Shown: positions 9,044 to 17,442, numbered from the stretch's first letter. The stretch: 64,000 nt of DNA from JAJPKK01 sp963787675 (GCA_963787675.1 CAWBDV010000008.1:114477-178476), one strand, 5' to 3'. A program made the numbers and translations. The notes: a model not told the origin generated them from the letters alone.

Positions 9044-9268
9044 TCAGCTGCTTCCCCTGCCCTTCCTAAAATGAAGCGGCTTGCGAAAGCGTACCCCAGC
9101 GCCGCGGCCGTTCTCCTCGATGAACTCGATGCCGGCCGCCTCCAAGGCGTGGCGAAGCTTGGCGCGGGCTTCGTCCGACACCCGAAGTCCAAAGGGAGCC
9201 TCAACGCGTTTCACCGTCGGAAGGGCGAGCCGAGCTCTCGACGCGAGGTCAGTCTGAGACCAGCCCAA
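9044..9268 (-). CDS. Small XRE-type repressor, array 1 unit 2 (Q-type), start lost?
   Basis: The helix-turn-helix GWSQTDLASRARLALPTVKRVE is followed by the tail AGIEFIEENGRGAGVRFRK. It is the same type as the protein at 21881. The reading frame continues upstream of the listed TTG (9268) through QLRAARGLL, which the paralogue includes, but the paralogue's TTG start codon is TCA here. The gene may therefore use the internal TTG, giving a shortened 74-residue protein, or be dying. Inverted-repeat operators lie at 9311-9350. Confidence 0.65.
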   Translation of the reverse strand: MGWSQTDLASRARLALPTVKRVEAPFGLRVSDEARAKLRHALEAAGIEFIEENGRGAGVRFRKPLHFRKGRGSS

Positions 9269-9310
9269 TAGCCCACGCGCGGCACGGAGCTGCGGGACAA
9301 AGAGTTTTGT

Positions 9311-9350
9311 TGATCCCCTATTGGATCATCCTATGACCCTTTTTGGATCA
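9311..9350. promoter_or_regulatory. Operator pair of array 1 unit 2
   Basis: TGATCC-N6-GGATCA (9311-9328) and TGACCC-N5-GGATCA (9334-9350) are two inverted repeats 22 bp apart centre to centre. The same arms recur as TGAGCC-N5-GGATCA at 22169, beside the same repressor type. Confidence 0.65.
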
Positions 9351-9408
9351 TCAGAGAAAAAGACCAATCGAGCATGGACAAACTTACGTGAGATCTGAGG
9401 AGAGGCAA

Positions 9409-9435
9409 ATGATGAATTCAGCGCAAGCCCTCGCC
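9409..9435 (+). pseudogene. Decayed yqaJ 5' leader, array 1 unit 2
   Basis: A good ribosome-binding site (TGAGGAGA) precedes ATG 9409. The reading MMNSAQ and the upstream CTTACGTGAG match the yqaJ leader (GCTACGTGA, AGGAGA, then MASSAQ). Similarity is lost after about eight codons, and the minus-strand gene at 9510 begins 75 bp further on. Confidence 0.5.
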
Positions 9436-9509
9436 GGTGTACGTCATCCCCGTTTGGACATCGTCTTCTTGAGGCGGACGCCGGGCTTCGACGCGCACCA
9501 AGGCTCCAC

Positions 9510-9821
9510 CTATCGTTTTTTCTCGGTCGCCTTTGCGGCTTTGCGCCGGGGTGTTTTTGCGATGATCTTTGACCCACCCGCAGGTTCGGCGGCGTGCTCA
9601 AGGGCGGCTGCGGCAAGGCGGACGCCAGGCTGCCGGCCGTTTGTAAACTCGACACCGGCCGCCTCAAGTGCCCTCTGCAGGGCTTCCATTGTCGATTGCT
9701 TCGCGTCCGCCCCGTTCTCGATGCGCGTTACGGTGTTTGCTGTGATGCCGGCCTTTGCAGCGAGCTCTCGCACGCCCCAGCCCACGGCCGCGCGGGCCAT
9801 TCGCAGCTGAATAGCCTTCAT
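9510..9821 (-). CDS. Small XRE-type repressor, array 1 unit 3 (N-type)
   Basis: About 103 residues from ATG 9821, with a canonical XRE helix-turn-helix (ELAAKAGITANTVTRIENG). It then reads ALEAAGVEFTNGRQPGVRL, where the usual DENGGG is altered, and ends in a lysine/arginine-rich tail (PRRKAAKATEKKR). It is the only repressor of this type in the window. A frame from TTG 9836 would cover the nearest operator, so ATG 9821 is preferred. It is divergent from the 132-bp yqaJ leader at 9990. Confidence 0.8.
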   Translation of the reverse strand: MKAIQLRMARAAVGWGVRELAAKAGITANTVTRIENGADAKQSTMEALQRALEAAGVEFTNGRQPGVRLAAAALEHAAEPAGGSKIIAKTPRRKAAKATEKKR

Positions 9822-9825
9822 TGGT

Positions 9826-9885
9826 ACATTGTCCAAACAAAAGTTGACATTGTATCACTTTCGTCCCAATGTGTGTTGACACTGT
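9826..9885. promoter_or_regulatory. Three ACA-N-TGT operators of array 1 unit 3
   Basis: ACATTGT at 9826-9832, ACATTGT at 9847-9853 and ACACTGT at 9879-9885. The last two sit in longer direct repeats, GTTGACATTGTATC and GTTGACACTGTACC. Centres are 21 and 32 bp apart, about two and three helical turns. They fill the region between the repressor start and the yqaJ leader. Confidence 0.6.
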
Positions 9886-9942
9886 ACCTACGCACAGAGA
9901 CGGGGAGCAACCCGGAAGTTCTCGCACATCCCTATCAAGTAC

Positions 9943-10121
9943 GCGAATCGATCGCAGCCGAAGCTACGTGAACGAAGGGAGTTTCAACAATGGCAAGTTC
10001 AGCACAGCAATGGTACCGGCCGGATCGGCGCCACTTCATTGGTGGTTCCGACGCCCGGATCATCATGGGCAATGACGAGCCGTCCCTCATCCGCCTATGG
10101 CGCGAGAAGCCGGGCGAGATC
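9943..10121 (+). repeat. 179-bp direct repeat, copy A (yqaJ upstream plus 5' end)
   Basis: It matches 10489-10667 at equal length with scattered substitutions. It includes GCTACGTGA, the ribosome-binding site and the first 44 codons of yqaJ. The copies are 546 bp apart and enclose the D-type repressor and its operators. Confidence 0.8.
9990..10121 (+). pseudogene. yqaJ 5' leader (first 44 codons), array 1 unit 3
   Basis: It begins MASSAQQWYRPDRRHFIGGS and continues to REKPGEI. It is very similar to the start of the intact gene at 10536, but then runs into unrelated sequence and the 3' end of the next repressor gene. It keeps a ribosome-binding site (GAAGGGAG) and would make a short peptide. 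The break after codon 44 is the same as in the leader at 57184. Confidence 0.75.
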
Positions 10122-10153
10122 AGTGTCGCAACTACTGCACCGCGATGCTGCAA

Positions 10154-10438
10154 TCAGGAGCCGCCCTTTCCCTTCTTCAGGCGAGCGGGCCTACGGAAGC
10201 GCACCCCCGCTCCTCCTCCGCTTTCCTCGATGAATTCGATCCCGGCTGTCTCCAAAGCTCGGCGAATAGCGACATTGGCCGCTTGCGAGACATCGCGCCG
10301 GCTGCGTTCAAAATCGACGATAGTTGAGAGACCGAGCCCCGCAGCGCGGGCCAAATCGGGCTGCGTCATGTCAAGCAGTGCACGCGCCCCCCTGCACTGA
10401 GCAGGGCTGATCTTATCAACATTTTCTGTTGACACCAT
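10154..10438 (-). CDS. Small XRE-type repressor, array 1 unit 4 (D-type), proximal
   Basis: 94 residues. The helix-turn-helix is DMTQPDLARAAGLGLSTIVD at about residues 23-42, and the tail is AGIEFIEESGGGAGVRFRR. It is nearly the same protein as the one at 57383 in array 3. It starts MVSTENVDKIS, and one operator lies inside these first codons. It is the repressor directly facing the intact yqaJ operon, 98 bp away, and is therefore the most likely current controller of it. Confidence 0.82.
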   Translation of the reverse strand: MVSTENVDKISPAQCRGARALLDMTQPDLARAAGLGLSTIVDFERSRRDVSQAANVAIRRALETAGIEFIEESGGGAGVRFRRPARLKKGKGGS

Positions 10439-10473
10439 CCATCGTCCCGCCCTATCAACATTTTATGTTGATA
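10414..10473. promoter_or_regulatory. Operator pair of array 1 unit 4
   Basis: The upstream site (10453-10473) is a perfect inverted repeat with arms TATCAACAT and ATGTTGATA and a TTT spacer. The second (10414-10434) has arms TATCAACAT and CTGTTGACA and lies within the first codons of the repressor. Centres are about 39 bp apart. Both recur at 57643-57702. Confidence 0.8.
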
Positions 10474-10488
10474 GACGCCCGTTTCTTG

Positions 10489-10667
10489 CGCGAATCGACG
10501 CACCCGAAGCTACGTGAACCACAGGAGATTCAACAATGGCAAGTTCAGCACAACAATGGCACCGGCCCGATCGGCGCCACTTCATTGGCGGTTCCGACGC
10601 CCGGATCATCATGGGCGATGACGAGCCGTCCCTCATCCGCCTATGGCGCGAGAAGCGCGGTGAAATC
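10489..10667 (+). repeat. 179-bp direct repeat, copy B (at the intact yqaJ)
   Basis: Partner of 9943-10121. Recombination between the copies would delete 546 bp, including the D-type repressor, and fuse the N-type repressor's operator region to the intact operon. Confidence 0.8.
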
Positions 10668-11366
10668 GAGCCGCAGGACCTTTCCGACAATCTCATTGTC
10701 CAACTCGGCGTCGCCACCGAGCCCCTCAATCGCCTCTGGTTCGAGCGCACGACCGGAAAGGCCATCAAGGACATCCAGTTGCGCGTCCGTCATCCGGTGG
10801 TCCGGTGGATGGCGGCGACCCTCGACGGCGTAGTCGAGCCAACTGGCGCCGTCTTCGAGGCCAAGTTCATGCTGCCGTGGTCGTTCTCGGAGGAAGGTGC
10901 GGCTGAAAAATACATGCCGCAACTCCAGCACAACATGTGGGTGACGAACGCGAGGCATGCGGTGCTGTCGATCATTACCGGCGGCGGCAAATGGGTCGAG
11001 ATTACCATTCCGGCCGACGCCCTTTACCAGCACCTTCTGCTGACAGCGGAGAAGAAGTTCTGGCGGTGCGTCGAGAGCGGCGACCTGCCGCACCTCTATT
11101 TAGCTGAGCCGCCTCGTCCGCGGATCGAGGCCGTGCGGATCGTCGACATGACCGGTTCCAACGCCTGGGCTGAATTCGCCGCGTTATTTCGCCAGACCCG
11201 GACGGCGTTCGTGCAGCACGAGAGCGCCAAGGCCGAACTGAAGGGTTTGATACCGGACGATGCCAAAGAGACGATCGGGCATGGAATTCGGGCCAAGCGC
11301 TCGAAATCCGGCGCCATTAGCTTCGAACTCCTCGAGATGGAGGCCAGCGATGCAGCGGTCCAGTGA
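10536..11366 (+). CDS. YqaJ-type recombination exonuclease, copy 1
   Basis: A 276-residue PD-(D/E)xK nuclease of the YqaJ / lambda-exonuclease family. RRHFIGGSDARIIMG is the N-terminal family motif, VFEAKFML holds E108-x-K110, and PQLQHNMWVTN is the conserved glutamine helix. Such enzymes resect double-stranded ends for an annealing partner in phage-type recombination. It overlaps the ERF gene by 17 bp. The leader at 9990 and the paralogues at 22768 and 57766 share its start. Expression is probably controlled by the divergent repressor at 10154. Confidence 0.85.
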   Translation: MASSAQQWHRPDRRHFIGGSDARIIMGDDEPSLIRLWREKRGEIEPQDLSDNLIVQLGVATEPLNRLWFERTTGKAIKDIQLRVRHPVVRWMAATLDGVVEPTGAVFEAKFMLPWSFSEEGAAEKYMPQLQHNMWVTNARHAVLSIITGGGKWVEITIPADALYQHLLLTAEKKFWRCVESGDLPHLYLAEPPRPRIEAVRIVDMTGSNAWAEFAALFRQTRTAFVQHESAKAELKGLIPDDAKETIGHGIRAKRSKSGAISFELLEMEASDAAVQ

Positions 11367-12639
11367 ATCGATTGGCGCCATCGCGGGAGCGCTTGCCAAG
11401 GCCCAGGCCGAACTCACTAATCCAGAGAAGTCGCTGATTGCGACCATCCGATCGCCATTTCCGCGCGAGAGCGACCGCACGTTCCGCTATGCCTCGCTGT
11501 CCTCCGGGCTCGACATCGTCCGTAAGGCGCTAGGCAAGCACGAGATCGCAACGGTTCAGACAACCTCGATCGACAATGAGGCCGGTCTCATTCGCCTGAC
11601 GACGGTCCTTGCCCACACATCTGGGGAATGGGTGTCGTCCGACTGGCCGGTCTGCCCCGTGAGCGATACTGCCGCCCCACATAAGATGGGGGCCGCCCTG
11701 ACTTACGCGCGACGTTACGCGCTGTTCACGCTCGTCGGCATCGCCGGGGAAGACGACCTCGATGCACCCGATCTTCTCGGGGCGACATCGAGCGAGGGAT
11801 CACCGGAGACATCCGGCAATTCACACAAGACAAACGGGCATGCTGAAGCGGTGCCAACGCCCTCTGTCCGTTACAATGGCAAGCGGCTGCATCGCATACC
11901 GAAGCCTTCCCTGCCGGTCCTCGATGCCGAACCTTCAGCGGCACTGAGGGACAGGCTCGTTGGCGAAATCGCCTGCCTTCAATCAGCCGAAACTGCCGTC
12001 GCCTGGGCAAACCGCGGGTTGATCGCCAAGAACAGGCTCGTCGCCGAAGACGCCCAGATCGTCGAAGCAGCGTTTCGGGACCGGATGCGCACGTTCGAGG
12101 ATGCTTTACTCGGCGAAGCGAGATCATCAGCAAATGATTCCGGCAAGCCCGATCAGCCGACCGACCAATCGCCCTCTCCGCAAAAGCCGGATGAAGAAAG
12201 CGCAGAGCGGTCAACGCATCCCGTCTCCTTCGGTCAGCAAATCTATGGTGGCAACGGCAAGCTAAGGCGCTTTCGCGACAAAGAGCATCTGCGCTTCGTC
12301 TCCACGCAGCCGTGCACCGTCTGTGGCCGCGAACCCTGCGAGCCGCACCATATTCGCTTTGCTCAGCCGCGCGCGATCAGCCGAAAGGTGAGCGATGAGT
12401 TCACCGTTCCATTATGCCGGCTCCACCATCGTGAAATCCATCGCCGCGGCGACGAAGCCGCATGGTGGGTTGGGTTCGGAATTGACCCGATGCCAATCGC
12501 GCTTCGCCTGTGGCAACAGACGCGCGGCAGCGCTTCCCCGTCTGGCGACAGTCGCGATGACAATTCTGCAATCGAAGCATCGTGCGGCTCCGCGGCGGGC
12601 TCCGAAGCGGCTACCCCACCGGGGAATCTCGGTTCATGA
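11350..12639 (+). CDS. ERF single-strand annealing protein fused to HNH-like domain, copy 1
   Basis: 429 residues. The N-terminal ERF domain covers about residues 1-140 (LAKAQAELTNPEKS, FRYASLSSGLDIVRK, MGAALTYARRYALFTLVGIAG); ERF proteins are Rad52-like annealing factors. A variable, proline-rich linker follows. From about residue 310 there is a zinc/HNH-type domain: CTVCGREPCEPHHIRFAQPR with C322 and C325, then SDEFTVPLCRLHHREIHRRG. I start at ATG 11350, inside the yqaJ end. The stop overlaps the next gene (ATGA). The fusion would join annealing to a possible nick or junction-cleaving activity (inference). Confidence 0.85.
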   Translation: MQRSSESIGAIAGALAKAQAELTNPEKSLIATIRSPFPRESDRTFRYASLSSGLDIVRKALGKHEIATVQTTSIDNEAGLIRLTTVLAHTSGEWVSSDWPVCPVSDTAAPHKMGAALTYARRYALFTLVGIAGEDDLDAPDLLGATSSEGSPETSGNSHKTNGHAEAVPTPSVRYNGKRLHRIPKPSLPVLDAEPSAALRDRLVGEIACLQSAETAVAWANRGLIAKNRLVAEDAQIVEAAFRDRMRTFEDALLGEARSSANDSGKPDQPTDQSPSPQKPDEESAERSTHPVSFGQQIYGGNGKLRRFRDKEHLRFVSTQPCTVCGREPCEPHHIRFAQPRAISRKVSDEFTVPLCRLHHREIHRRGDEAAWWVGFGIDPMPIALRLWQQTRGSASPSGDSRDDNSAIEASCGSAAGSEAATPPGNLGS

Positions 12640-13283
12640 CTTCGGTGCGCCAGCTGGACGCCAACCGGCGCGACGCATTGCAGAGCACCGGTCCGCGGAC
12701 CGAAGACGGCAAGCGGCACTCACGAGCGAACGCCTTTCGCCACGGATTGACGGCTGAGACAGTCGTAGCCCGTTTGGAAGATATGGAGGATCACAAGGCC
12801 TTTGAGGCTGCGGTCATCGCGGATTATGACGCGCGAACAGCGGTCGAACGCGAGCTCGTGCTTCGGCTTGCATCATTACTGTGGCGGCTTCGCCGAGCGA
12901 CCTCAATCGAAACCGACCTTCTGAACATTCAAGCTGAAATCCTGGGCGATGGCAGAATCAGTGAGCGGGCACGAGATGCGGAACAACGGCCGAACACTAG
13001 TCTCGATTGCTCACCGCCAGCCGTTCGGGCAGACAACGGCCGAGCACTCTCGCAAGGCAGCACAGTTGATTATCATTTCGGTGGCCCTGATGACCAGGCG
13101 GATGCAACACGCCAATTGACTTGCTGCTTCCTGCGGCTTGCCAATTTAGACAGCGGCGTTTTCGAGCGGCTTGGACGATACGAAGCGGCGTTGTGGCGCC
13201 AGAGTCTACAGACGCTGTTGACCTTGCAGTCGGTTCGCGGAGATCGGCGGGGCGCCGACTCTGTATCGAGATCGACGCCCTAG
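12636..13283 (+). CDS. STGP-motif protein, third gene of recombination operon, copy 1
   Basis: 215 residues of unknown function. The N-terminal motif is ANRRDALQSTGPRTEDGK followed by SRANAFRHGLTAETV, then an acidic segment and a helical block (RELVLRLASLLWRLRRATSIET). It ends with a conserved FLRLANLDSGVFERLGRYE. The N-terminal motif occurs in many bacterial proteins often found near mobile genes. It is translationally coupled to the ERF gene by ATGA in all but sequence detail, so it probably belongs to the same machine. The basic N-terminus could bind DNA (inference). Confidence 0.75.
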   Translation: MTSVRQLDANRRDALQSTGPRTEDGKRHSRANAFRHGLTAETVVARLEDMEDHKAFEAAVIADYDARTAVERELVLRLASLLWRLRRATSIETDLLNIQAEILGDGRISERARDAEQRPNTSLDCSPPAVRADNGRALSQGSTVDYHFGGPDDQADATRQLTCCFLRLANLDSGVFERLGRYEAALWRQSLQTLLTLQSVRGDRRGADSVSRSTP

Positions 13284-13552
13284 TCCTTCCACGGTAACGC
13301 AGAGTGGTATTTCTCGGAAGTGAACTGGCCAGCGTTCTGCAAGATTGATTTTCTAAGTGCCATCCGCTCGTTCTAGGGCCGTAAGCGGCGATACGGGCTT
13401 TGAGAAATTCGGTCAATCTTTTGAGCACGCCCCCAGATATTCTCTATCGTGGCGGGACTAACAACGGTAAAAAGCGAAGTGACTGAGACGGCCCAGTTGG
13501 TACCGCCGCAAATGAAATTGAAATGCGACCATTACGAGCACGCGCTGTCTGC

Positions 13553-14200
13553 ATGAAACGACCAAGATCCCTCGCCACGCTCACCGCAGTTTTGGGCGTT
13601 GTCCTTTTAGCGGCCGGCTACCTGCGCTATTCCGCGCAGAATACGGCGCTCCTGGCCGCTGAGGATGAGATTTCCGAGAGCAGTCATCGGAGCGATCGAG
13701 CCTGGGTTTTCGCTGACGAATTCATGCCCGCATCGGCTCTGACCACCAACGGACGGACGGCACAACTGGCGGTGACGTTCAAGCTGGTTAATCTCGGAAC
13801 GCGCGCTGCCACCGACGTTCGGATTGCCGCCTCGCTCTATGCGCGCGCCGGCGAGTTGCCGCTGGGTTCGATCGAGGTTCCCCCGCGAGGCTGCGGAGCT
13901 GTCGAAAGGTCTCAAGGCGATCCAGGTTTCGCGCTCGTACCAGGCGACGAGGTGGCCAAATCCCTCGTTGTTATACTTGATCCAGCGTCAAAGATTCCAG
14001 ACAAGTCGTTCTCGCTCGTCGTCGCCGGCTGTATTTCCTACCGCACCGAAAGTGGTGCCAAGACGCACCAGACCCGATTTGGATATGCCGTCTTGCATAC
14101 GGGAGTAACGAGGACGCTCGCGTTTGAGCCAGCGGATATGGATGTCGCCGCGACGAGCCTTCGACTGGTCCTGTTGCCGCCCCTCGAGTCTGCCGACTGA
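13553..14200 (+). CDS. Hypothetical membrane-anchored protein
   Basis: About 215 residues from ATG 13553 (an ATG at 13523 is possible). One transmembrane or signal-anchor segment at residues 7-25 precedes a soluble beta-rich domain (VTFKLVNLGTRAATDVRIAASL), which looks like an Ig-like or CARDB-like fold. No enzyme motif is seen. It stands alone, 270 bp after the recombination operon. Confidence 0.6.
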   Translation: MKRPRSLATLTAVLGVVLLAAGYLRYSAQNTALLAAEDEISESSHRSDRAWVFADEFMPASALTTNGRTAQLAVTFKLVNLGTRAATDVRIAASLYARAGELPLGSIEVPPRGCGAVERSQGDPGFALVPGDEVAKSLVVILDPASKIPDKSFSLVVAGCISYRTESGAKTHQTRFGYAVLHTGVTRTLAFEPADMDVAATSLRLVLLPPLESAD

Positions 14201-14447
14201 CCTTCGGGTGACCTCTCAACCAATTCCCTGGTCTGCCGGGCTGGCAAGACGCTCACCCCGACGATCCACCATAGGAGGTGAAGCCGGAGGAATTCTTGCG
14301 GCCGCTCAAGGTTTACGAATTCACAACAAACGGTTGTGTCTCTACGGTCACAGTCCCCGAAAAAATGACGCTTGGCGCTCGCCTCGGCCCATTTCTTGAT
14401 AATTTTTACACGCGCATCCGTTAACCTGGAGTGGGATGGAGGGTGCG

Positions 14448-15146
14448 ATGCGTGGCCTGTCGCGTTGGATTGTTGCTGGTTTTTCGCTGGTCGCCGCCCC
14501 CTTGGGCACATCGGCCGCGGATCTCACAAGGCCGGATGGTGCCTATCCGCTCTACATCCCGGTTTACAATTGGACCGGCTTCTATGTTGGCGGCAACATC
14601 GGCGGCGCCTGGGCTTCGGGCACCCTGACCGACAATTTGACCGGCGGGAGCGTCAGCGACGACAAGACCGGGGTCGTTGGCGGTGCCCAGCTGGGCTACA
14701 ATCTGCAGCTCAGCAACTTTGTCGTCGGCGCGGAGTGGAATTTCGACTTTACCAGCCTCAGCGCTTCCGGAGCCACGGGACCGTTGCTGGGCAGCGCCAA
14801 TACCAATTGGATCACCACCTTAGCCGCGCGCTTCGGCTATGCGATGAACAACTGGCTGTTCTATGGCAAAGCCGGCGCCGGCTGGGTCAACAATCAAGTC
14901 ACGGTGACGAACACTCTGACGGGCACGGGGCTCACTGTCTCGAACACCAACAATGGCTGGCTGGTGGGCGCGGGCTTCGAATATGGCTTTGGACCGGTCG
15001 TGCCAACCGTCCCGCCGAACTGGTCGGTCAAAGTTGAATATGATTACATTGGCCTTAGCCCTTGGACGAACGGTTGGGTCAGCGCGACCCGCGATGTCCA
15101 GACATTTACGATTGGCCTAAACTACCGGATCAACGCGCCGTTCTAA
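14448..15146 (+). CDS. Outer membrane beta-barrel protein (Omp25/31-like)
   Basis: A 232-residue protein with a signal peptide (MRGLSRWIVAGFSL, cleavage after TSA) and the rhizobial barrel signature NWTGFYVGGNIGG. Repeated amphipathic strands follow and the C-terminus is the barrel-closing IGLNYRINAPF. I chose ATG 14448 because GGAGGG precedes it; ATG 14436 is in frame but has no site. Family members are abundant structural or porin-like surface proteins. A 12-bp palindrome (CACTCGCGAGTG) lies just after the stop, without a T-run. Confidence 0.88.
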   Translation: MRGLSRWIVAGFSLVAAPLGTSAADLTRPDGAYPLYIPVYNWTGFYVGGNIGGAWASGTLTDNLTGGSVSDDKTGVVGGAQLGYNLQLSNFVVGAEWNFDFTSLSASGATGPLLGSANTNWITTLAARFGYAMNNWLFYGKAGAGWVNNQVTVTNTLTGTGLTVSNTNNGWLVGAGFEYGFGPVVPTVPPNWSVKVEYDYIGLSPWTNGWVSATRDVQTFTIGLNYRINAPF

Positions 15147-15379
15147 AAACGCACTCGCGAGTGATCCGATGCGGCTTCCGGTGCGCTCCAGCGATTGAGT
15201 TCGGAATTGGACGTCGGCGCGATCAAGGAACTTGACCTTCGCCGCTTTGGCTTCGTTTCGCCAAAATGGGCCTGCCGGCGAGGTGAGTGCCTTGTGCCCC
15301 GCTGCGCCCACGGTGGCTTCGTTCCGCCAAAAGTATCAAGGTATCATATTACCATCAGCGGCGGCGCGCCGCCCGATGG

Positions 15380-15520
15380 TTGGACCGTATTTCCCTGCGT
15401 GCCGGCGCACGCGGAGAAGCTGATCCTGGGCCTCGGCGACGCGGACGGCGCATCGGTAGAGTTCGTTTGGAGCCATCACCGCCGGCGACCGCGCGCGCCA
15501 TTAAGCGGCGGTAGCGGTGG
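15380..15520 (-). pseudogene. Remnant of STGP-family gene
   Basis: The minus strand reads MARAVAGG and, in another frame, NELYRCAVRVAEAQDQLLRVRR. The protein at 16337 has MARAISGPNASPDLYQRA and IGVAEAQVDLIRIRRVR in the corresponding order. This is a frameshifted scrap of the same family. The rest of 15147-15730 holds no convincing gene, only a near-identical 19-base direct repeat (TGGCTTCGTT[T/C]CGCCAAAA) near 15247 and 15311. Confidence 0.5.
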
Positions 15521-15730
15521 GCATTCACAGCTGAGCGGGCTCAGGCGGTCCGGCGTCGTTGACCTGGTGCGTTTCCTCGACGCTCACGCTGCAAGTCGTC
15601 TGTGGGCAATGGGGCCCCTTGAGCCGAAGGCGGCCATCGCTCCCGTTGGTCAGAGGCAGAGGGATATCAGGACGTCGATCGGGCCCGATAATGCACTTAG
15701 TTCAAGGGCCCGAAAACGCGCGCCTTTCAG

Positions 15731-16144
15731 TCAGGCGTGGTAGCGCTCGCAAATCACAGCCTTAAAGTAACGGTCGAGCTTCTCCAAGGAGCCGACGAGC
15801 TTGACACCGACCGGCAAGCCGTTGCGCATTGGGATCAAAATTTCGCTTTTGATGTTTTCCAAGATCTCTCCGACCCCTTCAAATTCGGTCATTATTTTTC
15901 GTTGTTGAGGAATATTGTCCAAGTTGGCGATTGTCAGTCGTTTGCGGATATCTCCGAGGCGGCGCGCGAGGTTCGACAGTTCTCTCTCCAATACCCCAAC
16001 CACACTGTCGGCGCGCGGCATGATCGCGATCTGATCATAGCGCTGCAACATCGACGTGATCTTCTTTTCCACCCGGTCGATACGGGCATCGACGCCTATG
16101 TCCAGGCACAGATGCAACCGCCGCCATAGCGAAACGCCGCCCAT
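15731..16144 (-). CDS. Hypothetical coiled-coil protein
   Basis: Up to 137 residues; the first 15 may be upstream of the true start. The body is helical and charged (RIDRVEKKITSMLQRYDQI, LERELSNLARRLGDIRKRL, EFEGVGEILENIKSEILI), suggesting a coiled coil. It ends KAVICERYHA. The family is not recognised. I preferred the minus strand because its composition and heptad pattern are protein-like, while the plus-strand frame is a shadow. Confidence 0.5.
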   Translation of the reverse strand: MGGVSLWRRLHLCLDIGVDARIDRVEKKITSMLQRYDQIAIMPRADSVVGVLERELSNLARRLGDIRKRLTIANLDNIPQQRKIMTEFEGVGEILENIKSEILIPMRNGLPVGVKLVGSLEKLDRYFKAVICERYHA

Positions 16145-16336
16145 TGACTACCCCCCTCCCGACCAACCCCGTTCTAACAAATACGCTACCACATAGCCGC
16201 TTGATCGTGCGACAGCTATGAATTCAAAGCCCCCCTCAAGGCCGCGCCGTTACCGGGCGCAGACACGCCAACGTTTTGATGGATGTGTTCAACTGACCGC
16301 GGCAGCCGCAAGCTTGCGGAGATAATGCCACGGTTC

Positions 16337-16816
16337 CTAGTCGTTGGGATTGCGAGCATCGTCGAAGGCGCGGATTGCAAACTTGCGTCGCGACATGACG
16401 CGGCGCTCATAGCGGTCAAGCACCGCGATGAGCGGCCATGTTGGTCCCTTGGATGCGCCCGGCTGGGGCCCGCCGGACGACGTTCGGTCGACTGCCGTCT
16501 GGGGCGATACGGACTGCAAATCCTGCTGCCTTTGCGCGATCATATCGGTGCGCACGCGGCGGATCCGGATGAGATCAACCTGCGCCTCGGCGACTCCGAT
16601 GGCGCGTTGGTAGAGGTCGGGCGAGGCATTGGGTCCAGAGATCGCGCGCGCCATGGTCTGCACTTCGTCGAAGAGCACAGGAATTGACATCACCGGCACA
16701 TTGAGGCCGTGGCGGCGCGCGTTGGCTGCTGAGCGGGCTTTGCCAGCCGGCGTCGCAGGCCCAGTGCTGCGGAGGCTATTGGCGCGATTGGCCCGGCGCT
16801 TGCGCGCGCTCGTCAC
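16337..16816 (-). CDS. STGP-motif protein, solitary homologue
   Basis: 159 residues with the same N-terminal motif as the third gene of the recombination operons (NRANSLRSTGPATPAGKARS, then ANARRHGLN), followed by a helical region (DLYQRAIGVAEAQVDLIRIR). Its GTG start overlaps the stop of the gene to its right (GTGA), so the two form an operon. It shows that the motif is not tied to ERF/YqaJ. Function unknown. Confidence 0.65.
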   Translation of the reverse strand: MTSARKRRANRANSLRSTGPATPAGKARSAANARRHGLNVPVMSIPVLFDEVQTMARAISGPNASPDLYQRAIGVAEAQVDLIRIRRVRTDMIAQRQQDLQSVSPQTAVDRTSSGGPQPGASKGPTWPLIAVLDRYERRVMSRRKFAIRAFDDARNPND

Positions 16817-17442
16817 TGGACACTGCGCTCGCCACGCGCGGCGTTTGATACGTCTTTGTATCGGCCCTCAATAATATCGTCGCTGGTGCGCCGCAGTGCC
16901 GCACCAAGACCCCAGCGGCGGTGCTCGATCTCGCGCAACGCGAGGTTTCGGCGCTGCTCGGCAGACATGGTCATGCGATCAATGGCTTCAATATCGCGAA
17001 TGTCGGCGCACATTGCTTCGCCCGCGACGGCCTCGAGGTCGAGCCCCATCGACGCCAAGTACCTCTTGACCTTGCTGGTACCTTCGCGCTCACCCGCCGC
17101 CCATTGCCGGGCGAGCTTCTCGGCGCGGTCCAGATCGCACACGTTCCTCAAAACCGTCTCCATGCCCCGTGGCATCCGGGCCTTCACGAGGTTTGCTTTT
17201 GTGCGCCGCAGCCGGGCTACCTCCAAGGCCAGGTCAACGACGTCGCGCACCAGGATTTCATCGATGCAATCTTTTGGCTTTATCGCGGAACGGGCGGCCG
17301 CGTAAAGTTTATCGTAGGCGCTGGCGGTTTCGCCCTCTATTAGTGCCGCCGGACCGAGAAAATTGCGATCCTCGGCAGTTTCAATCGGCTGTGCCGGTCG
17401 GCTTAGACGGTTTCGTACGCGGCTAACTGTGACTCGTTTCAT
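16813..17442 (-). CDS. Hypothetical protein, partner of STGP homologue
   Basis: 209 residues, mainly helical and charged, starting MKRVTVSRVRNRLSR. A central stretch (DCIDEILVRDVVDLALEVARLRRTKANL) and RRNLALREIEHRRWGLGAALRR are the most distinctive parts. Proteins of this look sit beside STGP proteins in related bacteria (general recollection, not tested). It is translationally coupled to the gene at 16337. Confidence 0.6.
   Translation of the reverse strand: MKRVTVSRVRNRLSRPAQPIETAEDRNFLGPAALIEGETASAYDKLYAAARSAIKPKDCIDEILVRDVVDLALEVARLRRTKANLVKARMPRGMETVLRNVCDLDRAEKLARQWAAGEREGTSKVKRYLASMGLDLEAVAGEAMCADIRDIEAIDRMTMSAEQRRNLALREIEHRRWGLGAALRRTSDDIIEGRYKDVSNAARGERSVQ

Noticed and set aside
9843..9888. 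The two GTTGACA boxes read as sigma-70 -35 elements
   Set aside because: No convincing -10 box lies 16-18 bp downstream; the repeated ACA-N-TGT core fits operators better.
8589..10473. Toxin-antitoxin system as an explanation of the repressor arrays
   Set aside because: No small toxin gene lies beside any of the ten repressors; what lies divergent from each is a yqaJ start.
15195..15743. 182-codon plus-strand frame
   Set aside because: Composition is not protein-like, and part of it is antisense to a decayed STGP-family scrap.
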